This document shows positions 1 through 8,149 of a stretch of 64,000 nucleotides of DNA, in pieces (position 1 is the stretch's first letter; every line of letters begins with the position of its first letter). This DNA is from Allosaccharopolyspora coralli (GTDB taxonomy: Bacteria > Actinomycetota > Actinomycetes > Mycobacteriales > Pseudonocardiaceae): contig NZ_CP045929.1 of NCBI RefSeq assembly GCF_009664835.1, positions 186,001-250,000 on the forward strand. Direction: 5' to 3'. Below the pieces are notes generated by a model. The model was given only the letters and a program-made list of their open reading frames with translations, searched no databases and had not been told where the DNA came from. A program made the translations under genes and the position numbers.

Positions 1-166
1 TGTGACCAGCGATGACGCTGGTTCCGTTGAAATACCAGCACCAACGTCACGCGGGCCCGTTGCAGTTTGCTCGACTGTGAGCATCGGACGCCGCTTCGTC
101 ACCGAATCCGGTTGCGGTCCCGCACGAGGTCCCCAACTCGGTTCGGGCCGTTCCCGGTGTCGTGAG

Positions 167-433
167 TCAGCTGGGGTCGGGCGGGCGGTGCAGGTGGCCG
201 TAGGCGACGGGGTGGTCGCGACCTTGCTCGAGGTAGGTCTCGTTGAGGGCTTGGGCGATGATGTTGTGCTCGTGGTTGTCGAGGCACTCGTCGCCTTCCA
301 CGTGGCGGCGCAATTGGGCCACGGTCCCTGACCCACCGAGGGCGAGGCACCGTGTCCAGAGTTCCGTGTAGGACAGACGGGAGAGTCTCATTCCCTCGGC
401 GAGGGTCAGCGACAGATGGGTCAGCACGGTCAC
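167..433 (-). CDS. Small conserved actinobacterial protein coupled to the ANTAR gene
   Basis: An 88-aa protein. The GTG start lies inside the stop of the upstream GAF-ANTAR gene (GTGA overlap at 430-433), so translation is probably coupled. The pattern MRLSRLSYTELWTRCLALGG near the start, an acidic middle and ALNETYLEQGRDHPVAYGHL near the end match a widespread small actinobacterial family of unknown function (typically RxDLWLRYFALGG...ALNERFxELGxxHPVPY), which I recognise from memory. No signal peptide or membrane segment is visible. The overlap with an RNA-binding ANTAR regulator suggests a partner or effector role, but this is inference. Confidence 0.7.
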   Translation of the reverse strand: MTVLTHLSLTLAEGMRLSRLSYTELWTRCLALGGSGTVAQLRRHVEGDECLDNHEHNIIAQALNETYLEQGRDHPVAYGHLHRPPDPS

Positions 434-1131
434 TCGGTGGGCAGTTGCCCGGTCGTGGTGAGGTGCTCGGCGACCTCGCGCAGCTTCTGGTTGGTGTGTT
501 GCGAGGCGGCGATGAGCAGGTCGAAGGCCTGCTCGGGAGTGAGCTTGAACCGTTCCATGAGAACTCCCTTGGCTTGACCGATGACGTCGCGCGATTGCAG
601 TGCGATGCGCAAGTTCGCCTGTTCGGCCGCGGCGGTCGCCGCCACCGCGGCGTGGGCGGCGAGCAAGGTGCCGATGTGCACCGCGTCGTCGGTGAAGGCA
701 TACGGTGCCTCGGCGTAGATGTTGAGCGCGCCGAGCGTCGTCGCGTGTGCGCCGGCATCGGTGGTGTAGAGCTGAAACGACAGCATCGAGCGCACGCCCA
801 GGTGCGCCACGGCCGTGCTGAATTCGACCCACCGCCGGTCGGTGGACAGATCGTCGACGCGAATCACCGGCTCGTGTTCGAATGCCGCGCTCAAGCACGG
901 CCCCTCGCCGGTGCTGTACTGGTGCTTGTCGAGGACGCAGACCAGCTCGTCGCTGGCCACCGGGGTGGACACCGAGCCGCGGGTCGTCATCGTGATGCCG
1001 GCGCGCTCCGCTCCCTCGATCTGGGTCAGCGAGGTCTGCACAGTCCGGCGCAGCACGGCGTCCACGTCGTCCTCGGCGGCCAGTTGCCGAGCCAGCGTCG
1101 CCAGCAAGTCAGGGTCGGGATGTGCCATCAC
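430..1131 (-). CDS. GAF and ANTAR domain regulator
   Basis: A 233-aa cytoplasmic sensor-regulator. Residues about 15-150 form a GAF domain; residues about 165-225 form an ANTAR domain, with the three-helix RNA-binding signature beginning IGQAKGVLMERFKLTPEQAF. ANTAR proteins bind dual hexaloop hairpins in nascent RNA and act as antiterminators. No response-regulator receiver domain is present, so the signal is probably read by GAF. ATG at 1131 is chosen; a second ATG follows immediately. The downstream 88-aa gene overlaps its stop codon. A second, broken GAF-ANTAR gene lies at 33.9 kb. Confidence 0.88.
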   Translation of the reverse strand: MMAHPDPDLLATLARQLAAEDDVDAVLRRTVQTSLTQIEGAERAGITMTTRGSVSTPVASDELVCVLDKHQYSTGEGPCLSAAFEHEPVIRVDDLSTDRRWVEFSTAVAHLGVRSMLSFQLYTTDAGAHATTLGALNIYAEAPYAFTDDAVHIGTLLAAHAAVAATAAAEQANLRIALQSRDVIGQAKGVLMERFKLTPEQAFDLLIAASQHTNQKLREVAEHLTTTGQLPTE

Positions 1132-1227
1132 TGCCAGGATGCCTGCGTGGGCGGGCCGCGCCTAGCAGGTCAGACGCATACGCCATGACCAAAAAACGAA
1201 CCCCTGAGCGGGCGACAGCCGTAGCCG

Positions 1228-1800
1228 CTATCCGGTGTGCAGGGTGCGGTGAGGGTGTTCGCCGTAGGCGGACCGGTAGTCGGCGGCGAAGCGGCTCGGT
1301 CGGGCATAACCCCACCGGGCGGCCACCCCGGTCACCGTCGTGCCGTCGCCCGCTACGGCGTTCTGTAGGTCGTGGTGAGCTCGATCGAGACGTACGCGGC
1401 GCAGGTAGTGCATGGGCGTGGTGTCCAGGTGCCTGCGAAACGCCAGCTGCAGCGCGCGGGGGCTGACATTCGCGGCGCGAGCGATATCGGTCAGGGTCAG
1501 ATCGAGGTCCGGGTTGGCTTCGATGAACGCGACCGCGCGACGCAGCCCGCGCAGCTGCAACGCGCCGTGGCGACAGCGGTGGGAGCGAGGAGACCTTCGG
1601 CCCCGGCGACCAGTTTTGATCAGCCGCCCCGAGCCGTCCTATACCGGTGTCGCCCAGTCCTTACGCCTGCGGTTCATCATGACGCCCAACCGTGTCATCG
1701 CCGACCGCGCTGCTGTGCAGCCGGGAGTAGAGCGTGCTCACGGTGTCCTGGACCAAGCCGACCTCGTTGCTGTCGAAGGTTCACGGTTCGATGATCCGCT
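1228..1800 (-). pseudogene. AraC-family regulator remnant with internal deletion
   Basis: Bases 1560-1228 encode an intact-looking AraC/XylS DNA-binding domain (two helix-turn-helix units; LTLTDIARAANVSPRALQLA, then GVAARWGYARPSRFAADYR). About 190 bases upstream on the same strand, roughly 1790-1690, a separate frame reads TFDSNEVGLVQDTVSTLYSR, which looks like the start of an AraC-type sensory domain before a stop. The roughly 150-residue middle of a normal about 320-aa regulator is missing. I therefore read this as one gene that lost its core, although the 110-aa DNA-binding ORF could still be expressed. Confidence 0.6.
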
Positions 1801-1813
1801 GCTTCGGAGCGGT

Positions 1814-2570
1814 TCAGGTGCGCAGGGTGTGGCTGGGCAGCACGCCGTAGGCCTGCCGGTAGCGGGTGGGAAGGCGTGGTGCAGCGCCCGCGGCCCGATC
1901 CCGGCCGCGTGGGCGATACGGGCGAGGGTGAGTGGCTGCTCGGGGTGGGCGTCGATGTAGGCAACCGCACGGCGCAGCGCCGCCGGGGTCACGTGTCCGG
2001 GGCCACGCTGGTGGGCCAGGGTCATGGTGGTGTTCGGGAAGGTGGCCAACGCGGCGGGCCGCGGTCTGCATCATCTGCTCGTACACCAGCGGATTGGTGC
2101 TGCCGGGGTCGGTGCCGGCCAGGTCGCGGTGAAAGAACGTGAGCACATTGCCGAAGTAGCGGTCCATGGCCGCGGAGACCGGCACCATGGACTCGAATCG
2201 CACGTCGGCGGAGTCGACGTCGCAGTACTCGGCCGCCGGCCGACCGACACGCTGAAGCGGCAGCCGCATGACAGCGATGTCGATGGAGCGGGCTGTGCAT
2301 GCAGCGGCGAGCCGAATGGGTACAGGTAGCTGTTCCCGGCGCGCAACTGGCGGTCTTCGGCACTGGTGCGCAGGCGAAACGTGCCGCGCTGCACCTGCCC
2401 CATGGGCAGGTACTCCCACGGGGCGGTGGTGATGTCGATGTCGATGGAGCTGTCTCACCGACAGTGGCCGCGGAGGCGACGAAATCGGCCCGCGGCTGCG
2501 CATCGACGAACCGGAGTGCGTTGTCGATGTACATCTGCCGTAGATGTTCCGTGGTCTCGTCCTCGTCCCG
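1814..2570 (-). pseudogene. Second AraC-family regulator, multiply frameshifted
   Basis: Homologous pieces of an AraC regulator follow one another on the minus strand in different frames: TTEHLRQMYIDNALRF (near 2550), DSSIDIDITTAPWEYLPMGQ (near 2440-2400), DVRFESMVPVSAAMDRYFGN (near 2200), then the DNA-binding part PLTLARIAHAAGIGPRALHH (near 1900) and RYRQAYGVLP near 1850. At least three frameshifts separate them, so no full product can be made. The 5' end stops where an IS982-type transposase tail begins at about 2574. It is related to, but distinct from, the remnant just downstream. Confidence 0.7.
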
Positions 2571-2573
2571 TGA

Positions 2574-2759
2574 AGACCCCTGCGCCACACCATCGAATCG
2601 ATCAACCAGACCTTCAAAGCCCAACTTGAGCTGGAACGACACGGCGGCCGCACCCCCACCGGGGTCACAGTACGGATCCTGCAACGCATCCTCGCCCTCA
2701 CCACCGCCATCCGGCACAACGACCACACCCGCGCACCCGTCCACCGCTACGACCACTGA
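2574..2759 (+). pseudogene. IS982-family transposase, C-terminal fragment
   Basis: A frame opens just after an in-frame TGA at 2571 and encodes about 61 residues. It begins RPLRHTIESINQTFKAQLEL and ends RYDH, which matches the extreme C-terminus of actinobacterial IS982-family DDE transposases as I remember them (PLRQIIESVNDTLKGQLDLE...YDH). No start codon, catalytic core or left end is present, so this is a scar of a lost insertion sequence. It abuts the decayed AraC gene on the other strand and may have caused that gene's loss. Confidence 0.7.
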
Positions 2760-2858
2760 CCCTCGGAATCGACCGTCTAGGGACAGAACCCTGCGCAGGC
2801 GTGCGGACCATCCGGGACGCCCGCTCACACGCGTCCGACGAGTGAGCCGGGGGTATCG

Positions 2859-3869
2859 TCAACCACCCCGGCGCAGGGGGCTGATCGTCACTGGTCCAGC
2901 GCTGGGCAATGTGGCTCGCAACGCGTGTTCGACAGCGTGTGCTTGCTGATGAAATGCGCCGATGGTGACGGTCTCGTCGGCGGGAAGCTCGATCGAGATG
3001 TGGAGCCGGTGTCCGCTCCAGCGGAGCGCGACTCGCGGCGGCAGCGTCGTGGGAGCTGCTTCGGCGACGACGGATTCGGCCCGCCGAACCAGGTCAGGGT
3101 CGACACCGTCGAGCAGCCGCGTGCCGACATCGCGAATGGTGCCGGCGAGCAGCACAACGATGGCGACAGTGATGAGCAGTCCGACGATCGGGTCGGCCAA
3201 GGGGAAGCCCAGCAGTACTCCTAGCGCGCCGAGTACGACAGCCAACGAGGTGAACCCGTCGGTGCGGGCGTGTAGCCCGTCTGCGACCAGGGCGGCCGAG
3301 CCGATCCGCCGCCCCACACGGATGCGATACACGGCAACAAGCTCGTTTCCCGCGAATCCGATCAGCCCGGCGGCGAGCACCCATCCGACGTTGTCCAGAG
3401 GCTGCGGGTCGATCAGCCGGCTGATGGACTGATACCCGGCCAGCACAGCAGACAACGCGATCATGGCCACGATGAACAAGCCCGCCAGGTCTTCCGCACG
3501 ACCGAAGCCGTAGGTGAACGAGCGGGTCGGTGCCCGGCGGCCGAGCACGAACGCGATCCATAGCGGAACCGAGGTCAGCGCATCCGAGAAGTTGTGAATG
3601 GTATCCGCCAGTAGTGCGACGGACCCGCTGAACATCACCACGACGAGCTGGAGCAACGCCGTCGCGCCCAACCCGGCCAAGCTCACCCTGACCGCACGGA
3701 TCCCGTGGCCACTGGCCGTGAGGGCGTCGTCCACCGAGTCGTTCGTGTCGTGGCTATGCGGCACGAAAACAGCGTGCAATGCCCCTTTGAGGCCGCTCGG
3801 ATGATGCCCGTTCTCATGCCGGTCAGATTGGTGGGTTTGGCCGTGCTGGTGGTCAGCTGACCGTTTCAC
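2859..3869 (-). CDS. Cation diffusion facilitator (divalent metal efflux)
   Basis: A 336-aa membrane protein of the CDF/ZnT family that exports Zn2+, Co2+ or related ions in exchange for protons. The N-terminus (residues 1-40) is His-rich, typical of metal-loading tails. Six membrane segments follow, with the transport-site motifs HNFSD (H92, D96) in helix II and HARTD (H200, D204) in helix V, then a cytoplasmic C-terminal domain. Its ATG overlaps the stop of the upstream ArsR gene (ATGA at 3866-3869), giving a regulator-exporter operon. Metal identity cannot be read from sequence alone; the HxxxD/HxxxD site favours zinc or cobalt. Confidence 0.93.
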   Translation of the reverse strand: MKRSADHQHGQTHQSDRHENGHHPSGLKGALHAVFVPHSHDTNDSVDDALTASGHGIRAVRVSLAGLGATALLQLVVVMFSGSVALLADTIHNFSDALTSVPLWIAFVLGRRAPTRSFTYGFGRAEDLAGLFIVAMIALSAVLAGYQSISRLIDPQPLDNVGWVLAAGLIGFAGNELVAVYRIRVGRRIGSAALVADGLHARTDGFTSLAVVLGALGVLLGFPLADPIVGLLITVAIVVLLAGTIRDVGTRLLDGVDPDLVRRAESVVAEAAPTTLPPRVALRWSGHRLHISIELPADETVTIGAFHQQAHAVEHALRATLPSAGPVTISPLRRGG

Positions 3870-4231
3870 CGAGCCGACCTCATCTCGACCTCATGGTGCC
3901 GAGGTGCATCACCCAGCGAGTGCTCCGCCTGGAAGATCGCATCGGCGACGACACGACGCACGTGTTCGTTCGCCAGCCGATAGAAAACCCGAGTTCCCTG
4001 CTGGCGGGTCAGCACGATCCGGGCCAGCCTCAGCTTCGCCAGATGTTGCGAGACCGCCGCAGGCGACTTGTCGACGATCTCGGCCAGCCGGTTCACGGGC
4101 AGCTCCTCATCCCGCAGCGCGAGGATGATCCGTACCCGCGTGGCGTCGGCCAGCATCGAGAACAGCTCCACGGCCAGCTCGACGTAGTCGCTCTCCACCC
4201 CGAAGCTGCAAGAACCGTTATCTGCATTCAT
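3866..4231 (-). CDS. ArsR/SmtB-family metal-responsive repressor
   Basis: A 121-aa winged-helix repressor. The recognition region reads KSPAAVSQHLAKLRLA (residues 55-70). His and acidic residues near the C-terminus (H104, H112, H113, E114, E116) could form an alpha5-type metal site as in SmtB/NmtR; the alpha3 Cys motif of ArsR/CadC is absent (the box is DEELPVNRLAE). I chose ATG 4231 rather than the longer frame from 4261, because a perfect operator-like palindrome overlaps this codon and a -10-like TCATAAT sits just upstream, implying a leaderless message. It overlaps the CDF exporter by 4 bases and presumably represses both genes. Confidence 0.88.
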   Translation of the reverse strand: MNADNGSCSFGVESDYVELAVELFSMLADATRVRIILALRDEELPVNRLAEIVDKSPAAVSQHLAKLRLARIVLTRQQGTRVFYRLANEHVRRVVADAIFQAEHSLGDAPRHHEVEMRSAR

Positions 4232-4239
4232 ATGCAGAT
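4220..4239. promoter_or_regulatory. Putative ArsR operator palindrome
   Basis: Perfect 8-base inverted repeat ATCTGCAT, four-base spacer, ATGCAGAT. It covers the start codon of the ArsR gene and lies beside a -10-like TCATAAT (minus strand). Arm length and position fit an autoregulatory SmtB-type site; binding is inferred. Confidence 0.6.
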
Positions 4240-4261
4240 TATGACACAAAGGTGGCTCCAT

Positions 4262-4771
4262 GGCAGGCCGACATGCTCGCTCAAGATCACCTGCACCCAG
4301 GCCGGCTGTGGACAGCGCTGCTCATCGGCTCGGACGGCAGGGTGCTCGACTGCGTCGTTCGAAGACGACGACACCCGTGGTCGAAACCACCGCGCCCGCC
4401 GAAGCGGTGGCCGTCCACTCAGCGGCAGACAGCAGCGCGCCGGCACGGCGTCACGGTCGTGCGCATCGACGGCGCGGCGAAGGCTTCACCGACGCCAATG
4501 CAGACACCATTCGTGTGCCTCGACGAACTGCTCGTCTTCCCCGGAATCCGACGACACCGAACGTTTCACCGCAACCACCTCGTCATGCGCCGAGGGTGCC
4601 TGTGAATGATTTTTCTTCCACAGGGGGCGAGCGCAACTGGTTTACATTCGTGTAGTCGCGCCCAGGCCCCCAACCCGGGCGAGGATCTTGATTCGACGAG
4701 GAAATACCTTCGGGTCGTGATGAACACCATGTCCCTGCGAGGTGCGGGGTGACAGTGGCTAGCATGGCGTC
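4262..4771. other. Intergenic stretch without a supported gene
   Basis: Several overlapping frames are open here on both strands, but none has a recognisable domain, a good ribosome site or consistent codon pattern. A small palindrome TACA-TTCG-TGTA lies at 4643-4654 and might be a regulator site for the downstream His-rich gene. A TAGCAT motif 6 bases before the ATG at 4772 could be a -10 element. Confidence 0.4.
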
Positions 4772-5254
4772 ATGCTGAAGGGACTCCAGCGCGCCCAGGG
4801 GAGTGTCGGTCTCCTTGCGTTGCTTGCTCTCGCAGCTTTCCTGATGTGCACACTGCTGCCGCATCATTCACACGGCCAGGACGCTACGTCCGGTAGCGCT
4901 CACAGCGCCTCGGCGACTGCGTCACATGCTTCTGGTGTCTCGCACCACGGTGCGGTCGGGGAACCGTCCCATGCTCCTGGTGCCGACGCTGTGGCCTCCT
5001 CGCCCGGCGATGGCCACGAGCCGCATCAGGAACCGACGTGTCATAACCCGGCAGATCAGTTCATGGACGTGGCGGGTCGGTTCATGCCTGCCACGCCCGA
5101 CGAGCTGCTGGGGTTGCTCGGAGCCGTCCTGGTCGCGGCTGGAGGGGTGGTTCGCCCTGCCGCATGGCCGCGTGTGCCGCTCTGGTTGACGCGACCACCG
5201 CGCTTGCTCTCCGGATTCCCACTTCTGATCGCACTCGGGGTTTCACGAACCTGA
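4772..5254 (+). CDS. His-rich single-pass or signal-anchored envelope protein
   Basis: A 160-aa protein of unknown function. Residues about 12-32 are hydrophobic (signal or anchor), followed by PHHSHG and a His/Ser/Ala-rich segment (residues 35-90), one Cys in PTCHN, a second hydrophobic stretch near 113-127, then a basic tail. The layout recalls copper- or zinc-associated His-rich envelope proteins such as mycobacterial LpqS, but this is resemblance in composition only. Position next to an ArsR/CDF metal-efflux pair supports a metal-handling role. ATG 4772 is preceded by a TAGCAT -10-like motif and no clear ribosome site. Confidence 0.6.
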   Translation: MLKGLQRAQGSVGLLALLALAAFLMCTLLPHHSHGQDATSGSAHSASATASHASGVSHHGAVGEPSHAPGADAVASSPGDGHEPHQEPTCHNPADQFMDVAGRFMPATPDELLGLLGAVLVAAGGVVRPAAWPRVPLWLTRPPRLLSGFPLLIALGVSRT

Positions 5255-5484
5255 TTCACGTCCCGCTGATGATGTGCTGAGTACCAGCTGAACAATTCCT
5301 GAGGTATCAGCGCTCCGCCATGGCTGTCGTCCTAACGGCGATATTCGCCCACTGATCGGGCGCTTCATGGCTGTCAGTTCTTTTTCCGTTCACTTTCCGC
5401 CGCTGATGGCGGACGGTTTCGTTCTCGTGAATACGGCTGAGCCCACTCGCGTGTGTACTGCGGTGGCAGCCCGGGAGGTTTGTA

Positions 5485-6465
5485 GTGACATACGACTCTG
5501 TGCTGGACTGCGTCGGTTCGACCCCGCTGGTGCGATTGCGGCGGTGTTTCCCTCATCCGGACGTCGAAGTCCTGGCCAAGCTGGAGATGCTCAACCCCTG
5601 CGGAAGCATGAAGGACCGCCCCGCTCGCTACATCGTCGAGCAGGGGGTAAGCGAGGGGACGCTGCGGCCCGGAATGCGCCTGGTGGAGAGCACCTCGGGC
5701 AATCTCGGTGTCGCGTTGGCGGTTGCTGCCCGCATGCACGGATTGGCGTTCACCGCAGTGGTGGACCCGAACACCTCGCCGATGAACTTGCGGTTGCTGG
5801 AGCTCTTCGGTGCCGACGTCGACATGGTGACCGAGCCGGACGAGGCTGGTGGTTACCTGCAGACGCGCGTCGGTCGGGCTCAAAGCCACGCCGCAGCGGA
5901 CTCGGGAGTGGTCTGGATCAACCAATACGCGAACCAGCGCAACTGGCGCGCCTACTACGAAACGGTCGGGGCCGAGATCCTCCAGCAGGTGGACGGCGCC
6001 ATCGACTACCTGGTCGCACCGGTGTCCACGACCGGATCGTTGCAGGGCACGGCTCGACGCTTGCGGGAGTCGAACCCCGAGCTGACTGTGGTGGCCGTCG
6101 ACGCAGTGGGATCAGTGATCTTCGGAACCCCCCCGAGCAAGCGGCGCATCCCCGGATTCGGCGCCAGCCGAGTACCGGAGATCTTCACCGCCGACGAGAT
6201 CGACGACGTGGTCCACGTCGACGATCTCGGCTCCGCTGCGGGATGTCGGCGATTGGTCGAGACCGAGGGCCTGCTCGCCGGAGGGTCGTCCGGTGCTGTG
6301 ATCGCGGCGCTGGAGACGGTCGTGGACCGCTTGAGTGCGTCCGCGCGGGTCGTGACGCTGCTACCGGATCGGGGCGAGCGCTACCTCGAGACCGTTTACG
6401 ACGACAGCTGGACAGAGAGCGTGAAGCGCGAGCTCATCGAAAACGATCTGTCGGAGGCGTCGTGA
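5485..6465 (+). CDS. sbnA: SbnA-like PLP enzyme, N-(2-amino-2-carboxyethyl)-L-glutamate synthase type
   Basis: A 326-aa fold-type II PLP enzyme. It resembles staphylococcal SbnA more than housekeeping cysteine synthase: GSMKDRPARY (PLP lysine K43), STSGNLG (69-75), WINQYAN, APVSTTG, VDAVGSVIFG, PGFGASRVPEI and LLPDRGERYLETVY all match SbnA landmarks I recall. SbnA condenses O-phosphoserine with glutamate, the first step to 2,3-diaminopropionate used in siderophores and antibiotics. GTG 5485 follows GGGAGG by about 6 bases. The usual partner SbnB (the oxidative dehydrogenase) is not in this window. Its stop overlaps the GTG of an MFS exporter. A cysteine-synthase activity remains a less likely alternative. 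Confidence 0.82.
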   Translation: MTYDSVLDCVGSTPLVRLRRCFPHPDVEVLAKLEMLNPCGSMKDRPARYIVEQGVSEGTLRPGMRLVESTSGNLGVALAVAARMHGLAFTAVVDPNTSPMNLRLLELFGADVDMVTEPDEAGGYLQTRVGRAQSHAAADSGVVWINQYANQRNWRAYYETVGAEILQQVDGAIDYLVAPVSTTGSLQGTARRLRESNPELTVVAVDAVGSVIFGTPPSKRRIPGFGASRVPEIFTADEIDDVVHVDDLGSAAGCRRLVETEGLLAGGSSGAVIAALETVVDRLSASARVVTLLPDRGERYLETVYDDSWTESVKRELIENDLSEAS

Positions 6466-7907
6466 GCACCGCCGAGCGTGTCCAACGGCGCAACCTTGTG
6501 CTGCTGTGGGCCAGTCAGTTCGTCAACACCGCCGGGTTGATGATGCTGGTGCCGATCATGCCGTTCTACGTCCAGGGCATGGGCGTCGACGGCACGGCCG
6601 AGGTCCAAACCTGGGCAGGGGTGGCTATCGCGGCTCCCGCTCTTGCGCTGACCGTGGCGACTCCACTGTGGGGGCGCCTCGGCGACCGGATCGGGCGGCA
6701 TTGGATGGTCGTGCGGTCGCTGGTGGGGCTCGCGGTGTCGATGCTCGTGATGGCTCTGGCCGGGAATCCCTTTCTGCTGGTGCTGGGGCGACTTCTGCAG
6801 GGCGGTCTCGGAGGCGTCGTGGAAGCGGCCCAAGCATTCGCCGGTGCTGCCGGGCCAGGCAGCAAGCGGGGTTCGGCGCTGGGCAAGTCCTTCAGCGCGA
6901 CTGCGGCCGGATCCCTGATCGGGCCGTTGGCGGGCGGAGCACTCGTCGGTGCGGGAGCGCTGAGCACTCTGATGATCGTGATCGCCGTCCTGGCCGTCGT
7001 GCTCGCGGGTGCCTGCACGCTCGGGCTGCGCGAGCCCGACGCCACAGAAACCTCCGCTCCAGCGTCCGCGCCCTCCGCTCCGGCGAACAGCGTCGGCCGC
7101 GCTGGTTTTTGGCACGTCCCCGCAGCTGTACCGCTGGTTATCGTCGCGGTGGCCGCGTATTTCGGGGTCTACGGGCTGATTCCCGTGTTCGCTCAGCACG
7201 TGCAGCAGAGTTTCCCCGCCGGGCAGGCCGGAATGTGGGTGGGCGTCTTCCAGTCTCTGACGTGGGCAGCGACGCTCATCGCTTCCTTCTGGTGGGGCCG
7301 GCACAACGACCGTGCGCAGCGGCCGATCCGCACCCTTGCTGTGGCTTCGGGGGTGTGCGCGGTCAGCATCGCCGCCCAGGCGCTCCCGCTGGGGCCGGCT
7401 GGCTTGATCGTGTTGCGGCTGTTGCAAGGAGCCGCCTTCGCCGCCCTGGCACAGTCGCTGTTCTTCCACTTCAGCCAGCACGCGCCGTCGTCGCGGAGGA
7501 GTGGGTACGTAGGCATGGCGAACAGCTTCCTGCTCGCCGGTCAGTCTGCCGGACCGTTACTGGCAGGGCCGATGGCCCTCGCCTTCCCCACGCCGCTCTC
7601 GATCGCATTGATGGGTGCAGCATGCGCGGTCGCGTGCCTGTGCTGCCTGCGCGCGTCTCGTATGGATGCCGAACCGCACACGTGGGGGCATGCTTCGACG
7701 GACACCAACGACTCGGCGAATCTCCCCGTGCTCAGGCAGATGAGCGGTGTACTGGAGAGCCCGTCGGAGCAGACTGCGCCGATTCGGCGCACTACCGCGG
7801 CGACCGTGACTCGCGGACCGGAACCGCCGGGGCATGTGCGGCCGGATATGAATCACCCGTCAGCCGCTCGATTCAGTCACGCTAGTGCAGGACACCGCAC
7901 TGTGTAA
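6462..7907 (+). CDS. MFS efflux transporter coupled to sbnA
   Basis: A 481-aa major facilitator protein. GTG at 6462 overlaps the sbnA stop (GTGA), so the two are translationally coupled. Twelve hydrophobic segments are evident within residues 10-415, with the loop motif GRLGDRIGRHW between helices 2 and 3, typical of drug/H+ antiporters. A roughly 65-residue hydrophilic C-terminal tail is longer than usual. The gene order recalls sbnA followed by the MFS exporter sbnD in staphyloferrin B loci, so export of a diaminopropionate-derived product is the natural inference, although no other assembly genes are nearby. Confidence 0.85.
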   Translation: MSTAERVQRRNLVLLWASQFVNTAGLMMLVPIMPFYVQGMGVDGTAEVQTWAGVAIAAPALALTVATPLWGRLGDRIGRHWMVVRSLVGLAVSMLVMALAGNPFLLVLGRLLQGGLGGVVEAAQAFAGAAGPGSKRGSALGKSFSATAAGSLIGPLAGGALVGAGALSTLMIVIAVLAVVLAGACTLGLREPDATETSAPASAPSAPANSVGRAGFWHVPAAVPLVIVAVAAYFGVYGLIPVFAQHVQQSFPAGQAGMWVGVFQSLTWAATLIASFWWGRHNDRAQRPIRTLAVASGVCAVSIAAQALPLGPAGLIVLRLLQGAAFAALAQSLFFHFSQHAPSSRRSGYVGMANSFLLAGQSAGPLLAGPMALAFPTPLSIALMGAACAVACLCCLRASRMDAEPHTWGHASTDTNDSANLPVLRQMSGVLESPSEQTAPIRRTTAATVTRGPEPPGHVRPDMNHPSAARFSHASAGHRTV

Positions 7908-8149
7908 CCCGCTCGCTCGGGGCAACCGTGGTTCGGCCTTTCCCGGCCCCGTGGCACGCCCCGGGCCCGGGTCTGGTCGGCGCGCTCAGACGCCGTGCCA
8001 CCGAGTCCGGGGGCATGCCTGCTTGAGTCGGAGTGGTCCACTCCCACTGTTCGGGCTGGCATGATCGAGATCCGCAGCGTCGGCGGTCCTACCGGGTCTG
8101 AATCCGGACGAAGGCCGCTAGCGCGCCCGCTCGAGACGCCGTTGAACAC

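Noticed and set aside
2-331. Plus-strand frame at the window start
   Set aside because: It is opposite the supported 88-aa gene and has no recognisable content.
5255-5484. Iron-regulator (IdeR/DtxR) box upstream of sbnA
   Set aside because: No sequence close to TTAGGTTAGSCTAACCTAA was found.
5367-6461. N-terminal extension of the MFS protein into a frame opposite sbnA
   Set aside because: The MFS fold starts at GTG 6462; the earlier part is an out-of-frame reading of sbnA.
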